Assembly (NCBI GenBank): GCA_001626925.1
Contig: LUOR01000067.1
Span: 1 to 32,744 of the forward strand
DNA length: 32,744 nt
DNA from: Moraxellaceae bacterium REDSEA-S32_B1
GTDB lineage: Bacteria > Pseudomonadota > Gammaproteobacteria > Pseudomonadales > Moraxellaceae
Reading direction: 5' to 3'
The translations under genes were made by a program, and so were the position numbers. Positions 1 through 8,779 of the stretch are shown here, piece by piece (position 1 is the stretch's first letter; each line of letters starts with the position of its first letter). A model generated the notes under the pieces. It was not told the origin of the DNA, made no database searches, and saw only the letters and a program-made list of their open reading frames with translations.

Positions 1-19
1 TAGGGTCTGTTGACATTTG
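1..19 (+). repeat. Left terminal inverted repeat of the IS
   Basis: This pairs with 822-840 over 18 of 19 bases. The outermost TA may be the duplicated target rather than part of the element. Confidence 0.92.
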
Positions 20-76
20 CTGTAAAAAATAGCGAGATAGTAAAATTAAATCGCCAAACCCAATTTTACACTCGCT

Positions 77-823
77 ATGCCTCGCACAATGCTAAATGAT
101 CAACATTGGTCAAAGTTACAAAACATTTTCCGTCAATTTAATATTTATCTCAAACCAAATTTGAGAAATTTTGTAGAAGCTATTCTGTTTCGCATAAGAA
201 CAGGTTGTCCTTGGCGTGATTTACCCTCAGAGTTTGGCAATTCAAACTCTATATTTCAGAAATTTAATCGTTGGTCTAGTAACGAAAAGCTAGTGAAAAT
301 ATTTAAGTTATTTGCTAATAATGCAGATATTGAATGGATATTCATTGATGGGAGTCACGTGAGAGCACACCAACATTCTTCAGGTAGAAAAGATCAAGAT
401 ATTTCGAAAAGTATTGGTGGGAATAGTTCAAAAATCCATTTGGCTGTTGATTCTAATGGCAATCCTATTGAGTTCATCATTTCTGATGGGACGACTCATG
501 ATATGAAAATTGCCCCAACTTTAGTTCAGCAATTAGACCTGAGTGAAACCGAAACGTTGTGCGCAGATAAAGGATATGACTCTGAGAGTTTGAGAGTACA
601 GATCCAAAACACTGATACCAAAGCAAATATTCCGAGAAAGTCCAATGCGCAATCAAACAATGACCATATGGACTGGTATTTATATAAAATCAGACACTTA
701 GTAGAGAATACGTTTTGTCGGTTAAAGCATTTCCGAGGAATTGCTACACGATTTGATAAGCTAAAGCGTAACTTTGAAAGTGCTGTCGCCTTAGCTTGTA
801 TCTATATTTGGTTACCTTTATGA
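77..823 (+). CDS. IS5-family DDE transposase
   Basis: The 248-residue protein catalyses cut-and-paste movement of the surrounding IS. An N-terminal DNA-binding part (about residues 1-80, with the CPWRDLP motif typical of IS5/IS4-like transposases) precedes the catalytic core. The likely DDE triad is Asp91 in FIDGS, Asp164 in ADKGYDS, and Glu210 in HLVENTFCRLK, where the ENxFxRLKxFR context is the family's C-terminal signature. It is a single uninterrupted frame, so no programmed frameshift is needed, unlike many IS427-group members. The stop codon abuts the right inverted repeat. No truncation or stop is visible, so the element is probably still active. Confidence 0.93.
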   Translation: MPRTMLNDQHWSKLQNIFRQFNIYLKPNLRNFVEAILFRIRTGCPWRDLPSEFGNSNSIFQKFNRWSSNEKLVKIFKLFANNADIEWIFIDGSHVRAHQHSSGRKDQDISKSIGGNSSKIHLAVDSNGNPIEFIISDGTTHDMKIAPTLVQQLDLSETETLCADKGYDSESLRVQIQNTDTKANIPRKSNAQSNNDHMDWYLYKIRHLVENTFCRLKHFRGIATRFDKLKRNFESAVALACIYIWLPL

Positions 824-840
824 AATGTCAACAGACCCTA
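822..840 (-). repeat. Right terminal inverted repeat of the IS
   Basis: Reverse complement of the left end. It begins immediately after the transposase stop codon and ends 20 bp before the accC terminator hairpin. Confidence 0.92.
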
Positions 841-858
841 CTTTTGACATAAATTAGG

Positions 859-889
859 TAAAAAAGTAAGCGATCCGCTTACTTTTTTT
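859..889 (-). terminator. Intrinsic terminator of the aroQ-accB-accC operon
   Basis: A perfect stem GTAAGCG/CGCTTAC with a 3-nt loop (866-882) is extended by an A-tract on one side and a T-tract on the other, so it can work in both directions. The accC stop codon (TAA, 879-881) lies inside the stem, so the last accC codons form part of the terminator. Confidence 0.85.
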
Positions 890-2240
890 CTTGGGGCATA
901 AATGGTTTAAGCAGATGCTTTTCCAAGTAATGAATATCCATTGCTGTTTCACAAAACTTTGCATCACGTAGAATAATATTCTTATGCAACGGAATATTGG
1001 TCTTCACACCAGTGATGACCATTTCATCTAGGGCTTGACTAAGCCTTGCTAATGCGGTTTCACGATCTTTACCGTGAGCGATCAATTTGGCGATCATCGA
1101 ATCATAGAACGGTGGTATGCTATAGCCTGCATAGAGGTGTGAATCCACCCGAATACCTGCACCACCCGGCGTAAAGTAATGCTCAACTTTTCCTGCCGAT
1201 GGTAAAAAAGTTTGTGGGTCTTCGGCATTTATACGACATTCCATCGCATGTCCATGCACTTCGATATCTTCTTGTTGAAGATTTAAACCGAGTCCAGAAG
1301 CGATACGAATTTGTTGCTCAATAATGTCGATACCAGTGATCATTTCAGTCACAGGATGCTCGACTTGAACACGTGTATTCATTTCAATAAAAAAGAATTC
1401 ACCCTCCTCATAGAGAAACTCAAACGTCCCTGCGCCACGATACTGGATCAATTCACAGGCATTGACACAGGCTTGTAAAATATCTGCACGAGCTTGCTCA
1501 GGTAAGTTTGGTGCAGGTGCTTCTTCTAAGACTTTTTGGTGGCGACGTTGTAGTGAGCAATCACGATCATAGAGATGGATGGCATGACCATTGCCATCAG
1601 CGAGCACTTGCACTTCAACATGGCGTGGTTTCTGTAAGAAACGCTCCATGTATACGGTATCATCACCAAACCACATTTCTGCATCACGCTGTGCAGCTTG
1701 TACAGATTCAAGTAGGGTATCGACACGTTCGACGATACGCATACCACGACCACCACCGCCTGCTGCGGCTTTGACGATCAATGGAAAACCAATTTCTTTC
1801 GCTTCAGCGAGGGCATTGTGTGGTGTAACAGCGTGCGCTGAACCCGGTACGGTTGGCACACCCGCTTTTTTCATCGCAACGATGGCAGATACTTTATTGC
1901 CCATCAGGCGAATATGTTCTGGGCGTGGTCCGATAAAGGTAAAGCCTGAGCTTTCAACGATTTCTGCAAATTCAGCATTTTCAGATAAAAAGCCATACCC
2001 CGGATGGATTGCATCTGCACCAGTGACTTCGGCGGCGGTAATAATCGCAGGAATATTTAGATAGCTTTCGCTACTCGTGCCCGGTCCAATACACACCGCT
2101 TCATCTACAAAGCGTAAGTGCATTAAGTCTTTGTCTGCATCTGAATAGACACCGACAGTTTTAATCCCTAAGGCTTTGCATGCTCTTGTGATACGAAGCG
2201 CAATTTCACCACGATTCGCAATGAGTACTTTTTGCAACAT
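879..2240 (-). CDS. accC: Biotin carboxylase subunit of acetyl-CoA carboxylase
   Basis: Cytoplasmic ATP-grasp enzyme that carboxylates biotin on AccB using ATP and bicarbonate, the first half-reaction of malonyl-CoA synthesis for fatty acids. At 453 residues it matches the usual length of about 450. Visible motifs: N-terminal biotin-carboxylase fold starting [22 protein letters not shown] (79-88), the glycine-rich ATP loop GGGGRGM (161-167), the bicarbonate/ATP-handling HQKVLEEAP region (about 234-242), and [14 protein letters not shown] (286-299) with the active-site Arg and Glu. It is the last gene of aroQ-accB-accC, 19 bp after accB, and its stop codon is built into the terminator. Confidence 0.98.
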   Translation of the reverse strand: MLQKVLIANRGEIALRITRACKALGIKTVGVYSDADKDLMHLRFVDEAVCIGPGTSSESYLNIPAIITAAEVTGADAIHPGYGFLSENAEFAEIVESSGFTFIGPRPEHIRLMGNKVSAIVAMKKAGVPTVPGSAHAVTPHNALAEAKEIGFPLIVKAAAGGGGRGMRIVERVDTLLESVQAAQRDAEMWFGDDTVYMERFLQKPRHVEVQVLADGNGHAIHLYDRDCSLQRRHQKVLEEAPAPNLPEQARADILQACVNACELIQYRGAGTFEFLYEEGEFFFIEMNTRVQVEHPVTEMITGIDIIEQQIRIASGLGLNLQQEDIEVHGHAMECRINAEDPQTFLPSAGKVEHYFTPGGAGIRVDSHLYAGYSIPPFYDSMIAKLIAHGKDRETALARLSQALDEMVITGVKTNIPLHKNIILRDAKFCETAMDIHYLEKHLLKPFMPQEKK

Positions 2241-2259
2241 GATCTAACCTCACTGCTTA

Positions 2260-2673
2260 TTAAGGGCGAAAGCGGAATAGAGGCTGACCGAATTGAATAA
2301 TATCGCCGTTTTTCACCAAAATCTCTTCGATAACACCGCTTTGTGTGGCTTCAATCGGGTTCATGATTTTCATTGCTTCGATGATGCCAAGCGTTTCACC
2401 TGCTGAAATGGTTTGTCCGACTTTGACAAAAGGAGGCTCGCCTGGATTTGGTGCTGCATAGAATACGCCAACCATCGGTGCAGTTTCGATCGCACCACGT
2501 GAAGATTTCACCACAGGCACATCGTTTTGTGTCGTTGCAACAGGTGCTGTTCCAGCAACAACAGGATTACGACGCGTCAGAGAAATGGCTTGATCCCCCT
2601 CTTTGACTTCTAAGGCTTGTAAGTCAGACTCAATCATGAGGTCGATGAGTTTTTTAATCTTGCGAATATCCAT
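2260..2673 (-). CDS. accB: Biotin carboxyl carrier protein of acetyl-CoA carboxylase
   Basis: Carries the biotin that shuttles carboxyl groups from AccC to the carboxyltransferase AccAD. The 137-residue protein has an N-terminal helical segment (1-35), a low-complexity Ala/Pro/Thr/Val linker (about 36-60) and a C-terminal biotinyl domain. The biotinylation motif EAMKIMN puts biotin on Lys102. The thumb-like PNPGEPPFV stretch (76-83) just before it is typical of AccB. It lies between aroQ (13 bp upstream) and accC (19 bp downstream), the common gammaproteobacterial operon. Confidence 0.98.
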   Translation of the reverse strand: MDIRKIKKLIDLMIESDLQALEVKEGDQAISLTRRNPVVAGTAPVATTQNDVPVVKSSRGAIETAPMVGVFYAAPNPGEPPFVKVGQTISAGETLGIIEAMKIMNPIEATQSGVIEEILVKNGDIIQFGQPLFRFRP

Positions 2674-2686
2674 AAAAATGAATTCC

Positions 2687-3151
2687 TTAAGTCGTCGATT
2701 TCTGTTGTTGTGTAGCTAAATGTTGCATTGCAAAATCTAAGGCATAGTCATAGCCACGTGCGCCAAGACCACAAATCACACCGACTGCTTTGTCAGAGAG
2801 GAATGAGTGATGGCGGAAGCTTTCACGTGCATGCACATTGGAGAGATGTACTTCGATAAAGGGAATGACGACACCAAGTAGAGCATCACGCACGCCGACC
2901 GAAGTGTGTGTTAAGGCAGCTGGATTGATAATAATAAACTGATAATTTTCAGCACTGGCTTGGTGAATGCGATCAATGATAGCGCCTTCCCAATTGCTTT
3001 GGAAATGCTCAAGCGTTGCGCCAGCCGATTCTGCTTTTTGTTTTAACTGGACATTGATGTCGTCGAGCGTCATTGAACCGTAAACTTCTGGCTCACGTTG
3101 TCCAAGTAAGTTGAGATTAGGTCCATGAATAAGCAAAATGCGGGTTTGCAT
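2687..3151 (-). CDS. aroQ: Type II 3-dehydroquinate dehydratase
   Basis: Dehydrates 3-dehydroquinate to 3-dehydroshikimate in aromatic amino-acid synthesis; type II enzymes are dodecamers. Family motifs are [19 protein letters not shown] at the N-terminus (substrate loop with the catalytic Arg and Tyr), [17 protein letters not shown] in the middle, and [17 protein letters not shown] near the C-terminus (catalytic His region). I chose the ATG at 3151 (154 residues) over the one at 3160: GGA lies about 9 bases before 3151 but directly abuts 3160, and family members start at about [10 protein letters not shown]. First gene of the operon with accB and accC. Confidence 0.95.
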   Translation of the reverse strand: MQTRILLIHGPNLNLLGQREPEVYGSMTLDDINVQLKQKAESAGATLEHFQSNWEGAIIDRIHQASAENYQFIIINPAALTHTSVGVRDALLGVVIPFIEVHLSNVHARESFRHHSFLSDKAVGVICGLGARGYDYALDFAMQHLATQQQKSTT

Positions 3152-3176
3152 GATCGGCATTCCAAAGTTTGCAAAA

Positions 3177-3205
3177 ATTATAAATGTTCAAGATCTCGAC
3201 AAGTT
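3177..3205 (-). promoter_or_regulatory. Candidate sigma70 promoter for aroQ-accB-accC
   Basis: On the minus strand a perfect -10 hexamer TATAAT (3182-3177) lies 17 bp after a weak -35 (AACTTG, 3205-3200). It is about 25 bp before the chosen aroQ start, giving a short leader. The rest of 3206-3423 shows only AT-rich spacer and a small AAGATAC/GTATCTT inverted repeat at 3233-3254. Confidence 0.5.
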
Positions 3206-3423
3206 TTGCCTAATATGCCGATTGATCGAAGCAAGATACGTTTTATTGTATCTTTTTACAATGTTTAAAACTATCAAAAAATTCAAAAACAAAACGAAAT
3301 ATTGTTGTGAACAGGTAAATTATTTTTGTGAAAAATGATCACCTTTTGCCAATTGTGTCCAAGTTACAGAATGATTCTCATTGTTTTAAATTTTAATCTT
3401 GGGAATGCTCAAAAGGCTACATT

Positions 3424-3732
3424 TTATAAGCAGTTTGGCGGTTTTGGTAAACCCGAAAGTCTGGTGAGGTGACGTGCCACAAGACCTGTATTAAAGTGTT
3501 GCATGAGTAACTGATTGCTAATCTCGGGATTGACCTTTGTGCTTAAATATTTAATCAAAGGGCGGGTTGCGGGTGCATATCCGTATGTATCATAGAATTG
3601 GCGGAGTGCATAAAGTATCTCGAAATGTGAAGCGTCCAAAGTTAGCTCTAACGTATCCGCCAATTGCTGGGCAACCTCAGGTGTCCAATCTTGGAAGTTT
3701 TGTAAATGTCCGTCTTGATCGAGTTCGAGCAT
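3424..3732 (-). CDS. tusE: TusE, sulfur-relay protein (DsrC family)
   Basis: Final carrier of the Tus relay: it accepts persulfide sulfur from TusBCD and delivers it to MnmA for 2-thiolation of tRNA wobble uridine. The 102-residue protein shows DsrC-family features: DGHLxNxxDWTPEVA near the N-terminus, FYDTYGYAPATRPLIKYL in the middle and a flexible C-terminal arm ending GLPKPPNCL, where the penultimate Cys101 is the sulfur-carrying residue. It lies downstream of tusB with 18 bp between, in the order tusD-C-B-E. Confidence 0.93.
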   Translation of the reverse strand: MLELDQDGHLQNFQDWTPEVAQQLADTLELTLDASHFEILYALRQFYDTYGYAPATRPLIKYLSTKVNPEISNQLLMQHFNTGLVARHLTRLSGLPKPPNCL

Positions 3733-3750
3733 AAGTAGTTTCCAAATTTC

Positions 3751-4044
3751 CTATTGCCAAGTATGTACTTTTTGACTGTATTGCAATAGTTCAGCCCAGT
3801 CTGCATAGTCGATGATTTTCATTTTTTCTAAGATTTTTTCATGCTGTATATGTGCATCTGCACTCAAGATAAAAATAGATTTGACGTGGGAAATGGCATC
3901 AAGTGACAGTGCAAGCACAGCATCTTCTAATAAAAGTACAGCATCTTGATCAGTTGCAATATTGGCAAGCTCGAAAAGTGCTTGCTCAAGTCGGTGGTAA
4001 CTCGCTTGTAAAATAAAGAGTTGATTAAATTTTTTTTCTTTCAT
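3751..4044 (-). CDS. tusB: TusB, sulfur-relay protein (DsrH family)
   Basis: Subunit of the TusBCD complex that passes sulfur from TusA to TusE. The protein is recognised mainly by position and by the DsrH-like C-terminus ending KVHTWQ; sequence similarity in this family is low. The frame is open from a TTG at 4065, which overlaps the end of tusC by 7 bp. I chose the ATG at 4044 (97 residues) because it gives the usual length and leaves the predicted first beta-strand (FNQLFILQ) near the N-terminus. The start remains uncertain. Confidence 0.8.
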   Translation of the reverse strand: MKEKKFNQLFILQASYHRLEQALFELANIATDQDAVLLLEDAVLALSLDAISHVKSIFILSADAHIQHEKILEKMKIIDYADWAELLQYSQKVHTWQ

Positions 4045-4058
4045 TTGGTTAATCTCGC

Positions 4059-4424
4059 TTACCAATGAATGATGTGATCGAATTGCGCTATGAATGCATG
4101 GTCAAGCGTGACTTTTTGAAGCGCATATTTGCAATCTTTCAATAATGGATGTTGGCGATCTTTGCTTAAAATGTATAGGTTTTCAATGTCATAAAATTCA
4201 AAACTTTCTACCATTTTACTGGCAGATTTGATGAAATGTTTAAGCTGTAGATTCGCCGTTGTCTGACTTGCCAAAAGACTTAATCCTGCATCACGAAATA
4301 GCACATGGATATTGATGTCAAAACTGGCAAATAACATGAGTGCGGACAGGCTTTCATTGACGTTGATTGTGGATTGATCGTTTTTTGAGAGGATAATCAA
4401 GACTGTGCGCATAGAATGATTCAT
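4059..4424 (-). CDS. tusC: TusC, sulfur-relay protein (DsrF family)
   Basis: Second subunit of TusBCD. The 121-residue protein has the DsrE/F-like alternating strand-helix pattern: RTVLIILSK at the start, then a helix (SLSALMLFASFD) and a second strand (INIHVLFRDAGLSLL). TusC does not itself carry sulfur in the E. coli system. An internal ATG at 4412 would remove four residues and align better with typical TusC starts; neither start has a clear ribosome binding site. It sits between tusD (26 bp upstream) and tusB. Confidence 0.85.
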   Translation of the reverse strand: MNHSMRTVLIILSKNDQSTINVNESLSALMLFASFDINIHVLFRDAGLSLLASQTTANLQLKHFIKSASKMVESFEFYDIENLYILSKDRQHPLLKDCKYALQKVTLDHAFIAQFDHIIHW

Positions 4425-4450
4425 TAATGGTTTATCTTTAAACTGAATAT

Positions 4451-4819
4451 TTAAAATTGCAATAAGTGATCAGCACTTTTGATTGCTTCAGCCAGTGTTC
4501 CCAGACCTGTCAAAGTGTAGTGCTCAGCAAGATTGTCATGTGCAAGATGATGGCGTTTGGCATTTTCTGCATCACTTACCCCACGACTGAGTGCTGCACT
4601 GACACAGACGTTTAGTGGGACATTGAGCGTTTGCCATGCTTGGGTGAGGTTGAGTTCATCTTCGGCACGCCACAACTGAGCATTTGCAATGCTGACCGCA
4701 TCTTGATAAAAAAATACTTCAAAGGATTGTTGCTTACTTTTCATTGCACAAGCCAGTTGAAAAGCATGATAGGCTAATCTTGTCGTTGGCGCTGCGGTAA
4801 TTAAAATTAAAGTATGCAT
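4451..4819 (-). CDS. tusD: TusD, sulfur-relay protein (DsrE family)
   Basis: The TusBCD subunit that carries the persulfide. The 122-residue protein has the family's active-site segment VCVSAALSRGV, which places the sulfur-accepting residue at Cys72 (equivalent to Cys78 of E. coli TusD). It is the first gene of the tusDCB-tusE cluster and is divergent from the epimerase-like gene at 4928, so both promoters must lie in the 108-bp gap 4820-4927. Confidence 0.93.
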   Translation of the reverse strand: MHTLILITAAPTTRLAYHAFQLACAMKSKQQSFEVFFYQDAVSIANAQLWRAEDELNLTQAWQTLNVPLNVCVSAALSRGVSDAENAKRHHLAHDNLAEHYTLTGLGTLAEAIKSADHLLQF

Positions 4820-4927
4820 CGTGGCGGTGCTCAGTCGTGGTATACATCTGATGTCTTAACGTGTAATCACGATATAAATCAAATGAATTAAACTTTATTT
4901 TGCACAAAACCAAATCGAGGAAATCAC

Positions 4928-5935
4928 ATGATATTAGTCACAGGTGGATTGGGATACTTAGGTAGCCATATCGCATTGTACCTGATGTCCAAGGGACACG
5001 AAGTGGTACTGGTGGATAATTTATCACATGCCTCGATGGAGAGTTTGGAGCGACTGGAGTATATCACAAAACTCTACATCCCATTTATGCGTATGGATGT
5101 GCGTAATACACCCGCTTTGCAAAAAGTCTTTGAGCAATATCCGATTGATTATGTTGTTCATTGTGCAGGATTCAAAAGTTTGTCTGAATCGATGCACAAA
5201 CCACTTGAATATTATAATAATAATTTGAGCTGTATGATGAGCGTGCTGCGTGCCATGCAACGTAGTGGTGTGCGTCGCTTAGTGAATTTATCTTCGCTGA
5301 CTGTTTACGGCGCATCAGGTACAGATTGGAGAGAGCAAGATGACTTCCAATATCAACACGGTACACCGTATATTCGTGCACAGCAGAATATCGAACACAT
5401 TTTACAAGATACGTTCAAGGTTGATGATTATTGGCAAATTCTCAACCTAAGACTTGGCAATATTGTTGGCGCATATAGCGACGGACAGCTCGGCGAATGG
5501 ACGCAACATATTCCAAAATCAGTGATTCAATATTTACTGCAAGTGGTCGCAGATCAACGAGAGGGTTTTGAGCTTTTCAATCAATCTTTAAATACCGAAG
5601 ATGGGACGGCGGAGCGCAGTTATTTACACGTTATGGATATGTTGGATGCGCTTTATAAATTGATGTTGTGGTCAAATGATCAAAAGAATTTTTTAGAAAA
5701 TTTTAACCTGTGTCATCCCGAATTACATAGTTTGAATGCTTTGATTGAAAAGGTTGAAGATGTCAGCAGTGGCGTGGTGAAGATTCAAGAAGTCACCGAG
5801 CAAATTCAAGAGCTTGCACAATTGAAAGGTAATTTGGATAAGCTCAATGCAACGATCACTTGGCAAGCCGAACGAAGTCTCGTGCAGATGGTTGAAGATC
5901 AATGGAAATATTATCAGGCGAGTCTAAACCGATGA
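4928..5935 (+). CDS. GalE-like NAD-dependent epimerase/dehydratase lacking the catalytic Lys
   Basis: Extended short-chain dehydrogenase most like UDP-glucose 4-epimerase in layout and length (335 residues against about 338). The Rossmann NAD-binding motif TGGLGYLGSH (5-14) and VDNLSHAS (29-36) are present, as is SSLTVYG (122-128), the counterpart of the SSATVYG serine segment. The catalytic YxxxK motif reads Tyr148-Ile-Arg-Ala-Gln152, so the Tyr is kept but the Lys is Gln. From about residue 245 the C-terminal part diverges from GalE and has heptad-like stretches (EKVEDVSSGVVKIQEVTEQIQEL). Start supported by GAGG seven bases upstream. A galactose-epimerase label would be unsafe: it may bind nucleotide without normal turnover. 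Confidence 0.8.
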   Translation: MILVTGGLGYLGSHIALYLMSKGHEVVLVDNLSHASMESLERLEYITKLYIPFMRMDVRNTPALQKVFEQYPIDYVVHCAGFKSLSESMHKPLEYYNNNLSCMMSVLRAMQRSGVRRLVNLSSLTVYGASGTDWREQDDFQYQHGTPYIRAQQNIEHILQDTFKVDDYWQILNLRLGNIVGAYSDGQLGEWTQHIPKSVIQYLLQVVADQREGFELFNQSLNTEDGTAERSYLHVMDMLDALYKLMLWSNDQKNFLENFNLCHPELHSLNALIEKVEDVSSGVVKIQEVTEQIQELAQLKGNLDKLNATITWQAERSLVQMVEDQWKYYQASLNR

Positions 5936-6041
5936 TCTTAAATCGATAATGGTTGTATGGCATATTTTTAGAGTGATGTTCTAATAAAGCGAGAATTTTA
6001 AGATGCATTTTTGCTGAAATCCTGACATCATAGCTGACGTC

Positions 6042-6072
6042 GCCAGCCAAACATGTGCACATGTTGCCAGCC
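6042..6072. promoter_or_regulatory. 16-bp palindrome flanked by direct repeats upstream of fumC
   Basis: A perfect 16-bp palindrome, AACATGTGCACATGTT (6050-6065), is flanked on both sides by the direct repeat GCCAGCC (6042-6048 and 6066-6072). It lies about 70 bp before the fumC start. The symmetry suggests a dimeric regulator's operator; the regulator is unknown. A second small hairpin, CACGAT/ATCGTG (6100-6115), lies just before the fumC ribosome binding site. Confidence 0.45.
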
Positions 6073-6135
6073 ATACCATTCACTTCAATTAAAGTTTTTC
6101 ACGATCAAAATCGTGCGAACAACAGAGAGGAACGT

Positions 6136-7530
6136 ATGTCTACTACACGTATTGAACATGACACGATGGGCGAAGTCGCCGTACCTAGCAATGCAATGTG
6201 GGGCGCACAAACACAGCGTAGCCTGCAAAATTTTAAAATTGGTCAAGAGCGTCTGCCACGTGCGATGATTCGTGCCATGGGCTTGGTGAAAAAGTCTGCT
6301 GCACTGACTAATGCCTCTTTAGATCAAATTCCTCAAGATATTTGCGATGCCATCGTTGGTGCAGCCGATGAAGTCATTGTCGGGCAGTGGGATAGTCAGT
6401 TTCCTTTGGTGGTGTGGCAAACTGGTTCAGGTACACAAAGCAATATGAACTGCAATGAAGTCATTGCCAATGTCGCCAATCAAAAACTCGGTCAGCCACT
6501 TGGCGCACAAAAGCCTGTGCATCCCAATGATCATGTCAATCGTGCCCAATCGACCAATGATTCATTCCCAACCGCAATTCATGTCGCCGCTGCGATTCAG
6601 ATCAATGAATTGCTGATTCCTGCACTCACCAATTTAAAAAATACCTTAGCTGCCAAATCTGTTGAATTTGAATCCATCGTAAAAATTGGTCGAACACATC
6701 TGCAAGATGCAACGCCACTGACTTTAGGGCAAGAGTTTAGCGGCTATGTCAGTCAGCTTGAGCATGGTTTGGCACGTTTGGATTATGCCTTACAAGGCTT
6801 GTATGAATTGCCACTGGGCGGTACAGCTGTCGGTACAGGACTCAATGCTCATCCTGAATATGCAGAAAAATCAGCAAAAAAATTGGCAGAACTCACTCAA
6901 CTTCCTTTTGTCACCGCACCGAATAAATTTGAAGCCTTAGCAGGGCGTGATGCTGCGGTCTTTGCATCAGGCGCACTGAAAACCATCGCGGCAAGCCTCA
7001 ATAAAATTGCCAATGATGTGCGTTGGCTTGCTAGTGGTCCGCGTTGTGGTTTGGGTGAACTGCGCATTCCTGAGAATGAGCCTGGTTCAAGCATCATGCC
7101 CGGTAAGGTCAATCCAACCCAAAGTGAAGCCATGACTATGGTGGTGGCACAAGTGATCGGCAATGACACCACTATTAATATTGCTGGGGCTTCGGGCAAT
7201 TTTGAGTTAAATGTGTTTATGCCTGTGATTGCCTATAACTTGTTGCAATCGATTCAATTGCTTGGCGATGCGGCAAATAGTTTTAATGACAATTGTGCTG
7301 TTGGGATAGAAGCCAATGAAGAAAAAATTGATCATTTCTTGCATAATTCATTGATGTTAGTGACGGCGTTAAATCCTGTGATTGGCTATGAAAATGCCGC
7401 CAAAGTAGCAAAAACGGCGTATAAAGAAAATAAATCATTGAAGCAAGTTGCTGTTGAGCTTGGTTTGGTGACAGCAGAGCAATTTGATGAAGTGCTGCAA
7501 CCTGCACAAATGGTTCATCCAAATCTGTAA
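6136..7530 (+). CDS. fumC: Class II fumarate hydratase
   Basis: Interconverts fumarate and L-malate in the TCA cycle; iron-independent tetramer of the fumarase/aspartase superfamily. I chose the ATG at 6136 (464 residues) although the frame stays open upstream to about 6055. AGAGAGG lies five bases before it, and [17 protein letters not shown] is the standard N-terminus. Motifs: [17 protein letters not shown] (about 97-113), [16 protein letters not shown] with the active-site His (about 186-201), and the superfamily signature [11 protein letters not shown] starting at Gly317 with the catalytic serine. Followed by its own terminator. Confidence 0.97.
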   Translation: MSTTRIEHDTMGEVAVPSNAMWGAQTQRSLQNFKIGQERLPRAMIRAMGLVKKSAALTNASLDQIPQDICDAIVGAADEVIVGQWDSQFPLVVWQTGSGTQSNMNCNEVIANVANQKLGQPLGAQKPVHPNDHVNRAQSTNDSFPTAIHVAAAIQINELLIPALTNLKNTLAAKSVEFESIVKIGRTHLQDATPLTLGQEFSGYVSQLEHGLARLDYALQGLYELPLGGTAVGTGLNAHPEYAEKSAKKLAELTQLPFVTAPNKFEALAGRDAAVFASGALKTIAASLNKIANDVRWLASGPRCGLGELRIPENEPGSSIMPGKVNPTQSEAMTMVVAQVIGNDTTINIAGASGNFELNVFMPVIAYNLLQSIQLLGDAANSFNDNCAVGIEANEEKIDHFLHNSLMLVTALNPVIGYENAAKVAKTAYKENKSLKQVAVELGLVTAEQFDEVLQPAQMVHPNL

Positions 7531-7556
7531 TGCTATGATGTATTGAATGAAAAATT

Positions 7557-7594
7557 AAGCATTGGGTGATGAGGCTATCCAATGCTTTTTGTTT
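7557..7594 (+). terminator. Intrinsic terminator after fumC
   Basis: A nine-base-pair stem AAGCATTGG/CCAATGCTT (7557-7565 and 7579-7587) is followed by a T-rich run. It starts 27 bp after the fumC stop and separates fumC from pyrB. Confidence 0.85.
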
Positions 7595-7713
7595 ATCTGC
7601 TTTTCATTGACCTGGGAAATGTTTCGCCATTTCCTCTATGAAAAGCCTGCGCAACTGAGCGATTTTCCGTTAGAATAAGCGCATTTGAGATTGCGCCGAT
7701 TGAGGATTTAAAT

Positions 7714-8730
7714 ATGCACATTGCTGCACAACACCAACCAAGTCAGATTCAGCTCAATCAAGATGGTAATCTCAAACACTTTCTTACTATCGAAGGCTTG
7801 AGCAAGAGCAATCTCACCAAAATCCTCGATACTGCGCAAAGTTTTTTTGATGAAAATAATAATCTGATCACCACGCCATTATTGGAAGGGCGCACGGTGA
7901 TGAATCTATTTTTTGAAAACTCAACCCGTACCCGCACTACTTTTGAGGCGGCAGCCAAACGACTGTCTGCCAACGTGCTAAATATTGATATTGCGCGCTC
8001 GAGTACCAGTAAAGGCGAAACTTTGCGAGATACTTTGTGGAATCTTGAGGCAATGGCGGCAGATATTTTTGTGGTGCGTCATTCTGCTTCAGGTGCAGCG
8101 CATTTTATTGCTGAAACAGTCTGTCCGAATGTGGCAATTATCAATGCAGGCGATGGGCGACATGCGCATCCAACCCAAGCCATGCTCGATATGCTGACGA
8201 TCCGCCGTGAATCGAATAAACCATTTTCAGAGCTCAGCGTGGCGATTATCGGGGATATTAAACATTCTCGGGTGGCACGTTCTAATATTGCAGCGCTCCA
8301 AACTTTAGGTTGTAGCGATATTCGAGTGATTGGTCCTCGTACCTTGCTTCCTGTGGCATTTGATGATTATTCGCAGGATGTGCGTCTATTTACCGACATG
8401 GATGCAGGTGTGAAAGACTGCGATGTGATTATTGCGCTACGTATTCAAAATGAACGCATTGATTCGCCAGCACTTTCTTCACAGCAGGAGTTTTATAAGT
8501 TGTATGGCTTAAATGAAGAGCGCTTGGCTTTGGCTAAACCAAATGCGGTCGTGATGCATCCAGGACCGATGAACCGTGGTGTGGAAATCGCTTCGAGTAT
8601 TGCAGATGGTGCGCAATCGGTGATTCTAAAACAGGTCACCAATGGCATTGCAGTGCGTATGGCGGTGCTTGCTTTAAGTATGCAAGGACAATTGCAACAT
8701 CAAGGCTTTATCGACACATTGAGTATGTAA
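7714..8730 (+). CDS. pyrB: Aspartate carbamoyltransferase catalytic chain
   Basis: Joins carbamoyl phosphate and aspartate, the committed step of pyrimidine synthesis. At 338 residues it matches the longer class A PyrB of pseudomonad-type bacteria. The carbamoyl-phosphate loop STRTRT spans 70-75, [14 protein letters not shown] (147-159) provides the second conserved histidine block, and [10 protein letters not shown] lies near residue 285. GAGGA lies seven bases before the ATG. The pyrC' gene follows after 49 bp. In Pseudomonas, PyrB is active only when assembled with PyrC' into a dodecamer. Confidence 0.97.
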   Translation: MHIAAQHQPSQIQLNQDGNLKHFLTIEGLSKSNLTKILDTAQSFFDENNNLITTPLLEGRTVMNLFFENSTRTRTTFEAAAKRLSANVLNIDIARSSTSKGETLRDTLWNLEAMAADIFVVRHSASGAAHFIAETVCPNVAIINAGDGRHAHPTQAMLDMLTIRRESNKPFSELSVAIIGDIKHSRVARSNIAALQTLGCSDIRVIGPRTLLPVAFDDYSQDVRLFTDMDAGVKDCDVIIALRIQNERIDSPALSSQQEFYKLYGLNEERLALAKPNAVVMHPGPMNRGVEIASSIADGAQSVILKQVTNGIAVRMAVLALSMQGQLQHQGFIDTLSM

Positions 8731-8779
8731 ATCTGAAATGAAATTTGAAAATAATCTGCAAAATTAAAGTGAGACTATT

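Larger units (their letters stand above)
1..840 (+). mobile_element. IS5-family insertion sequence, complete
   Basis: Seen: a 19-bp terminal inverted repeat (TAGGGTCTGTTGACATTT followed by G on the left and C on the right when read inward) brackets one transposase gene that fills the element. TA dinucleotides form both outer ends, as expected for IS5-family members that duplicate a TA target, so the mobile unit proper may be 3-838. Known: IS5-family elements move by a DDE transposase acting on the inverted repeats. The element lies just beyond the accC terminator and interrupts no gene visible here. What lies left of position 1 cannot be judged. I did not assign a named IS. Confidence 0.93.

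Noticed and set aside
1591..2064. 157-codon open frame on the plus strand opposite accC
   Set aside because: It lies entirely within the well-supported accC gene on the other strand. Its translation is Ser/Pro/Thr-rich without domain features, as expected for an antisense shadow.
3138..3338. 66-codon plus-strand frame over the aroQ promoter region
   Set aside because: It overlaps the aroQ 5' end on the opposite strand, is Lys/Phe/Cys-rich from AT bias, and covers a good TATAAT promoter.
6055..6135. Upstream extension of fumC by 27 codons
   Set aside because: The extension runs through the palindrome and hairpin region. The ATG at 6136 has a strong AGAGAGG and matches the known fumarase N-terminus.
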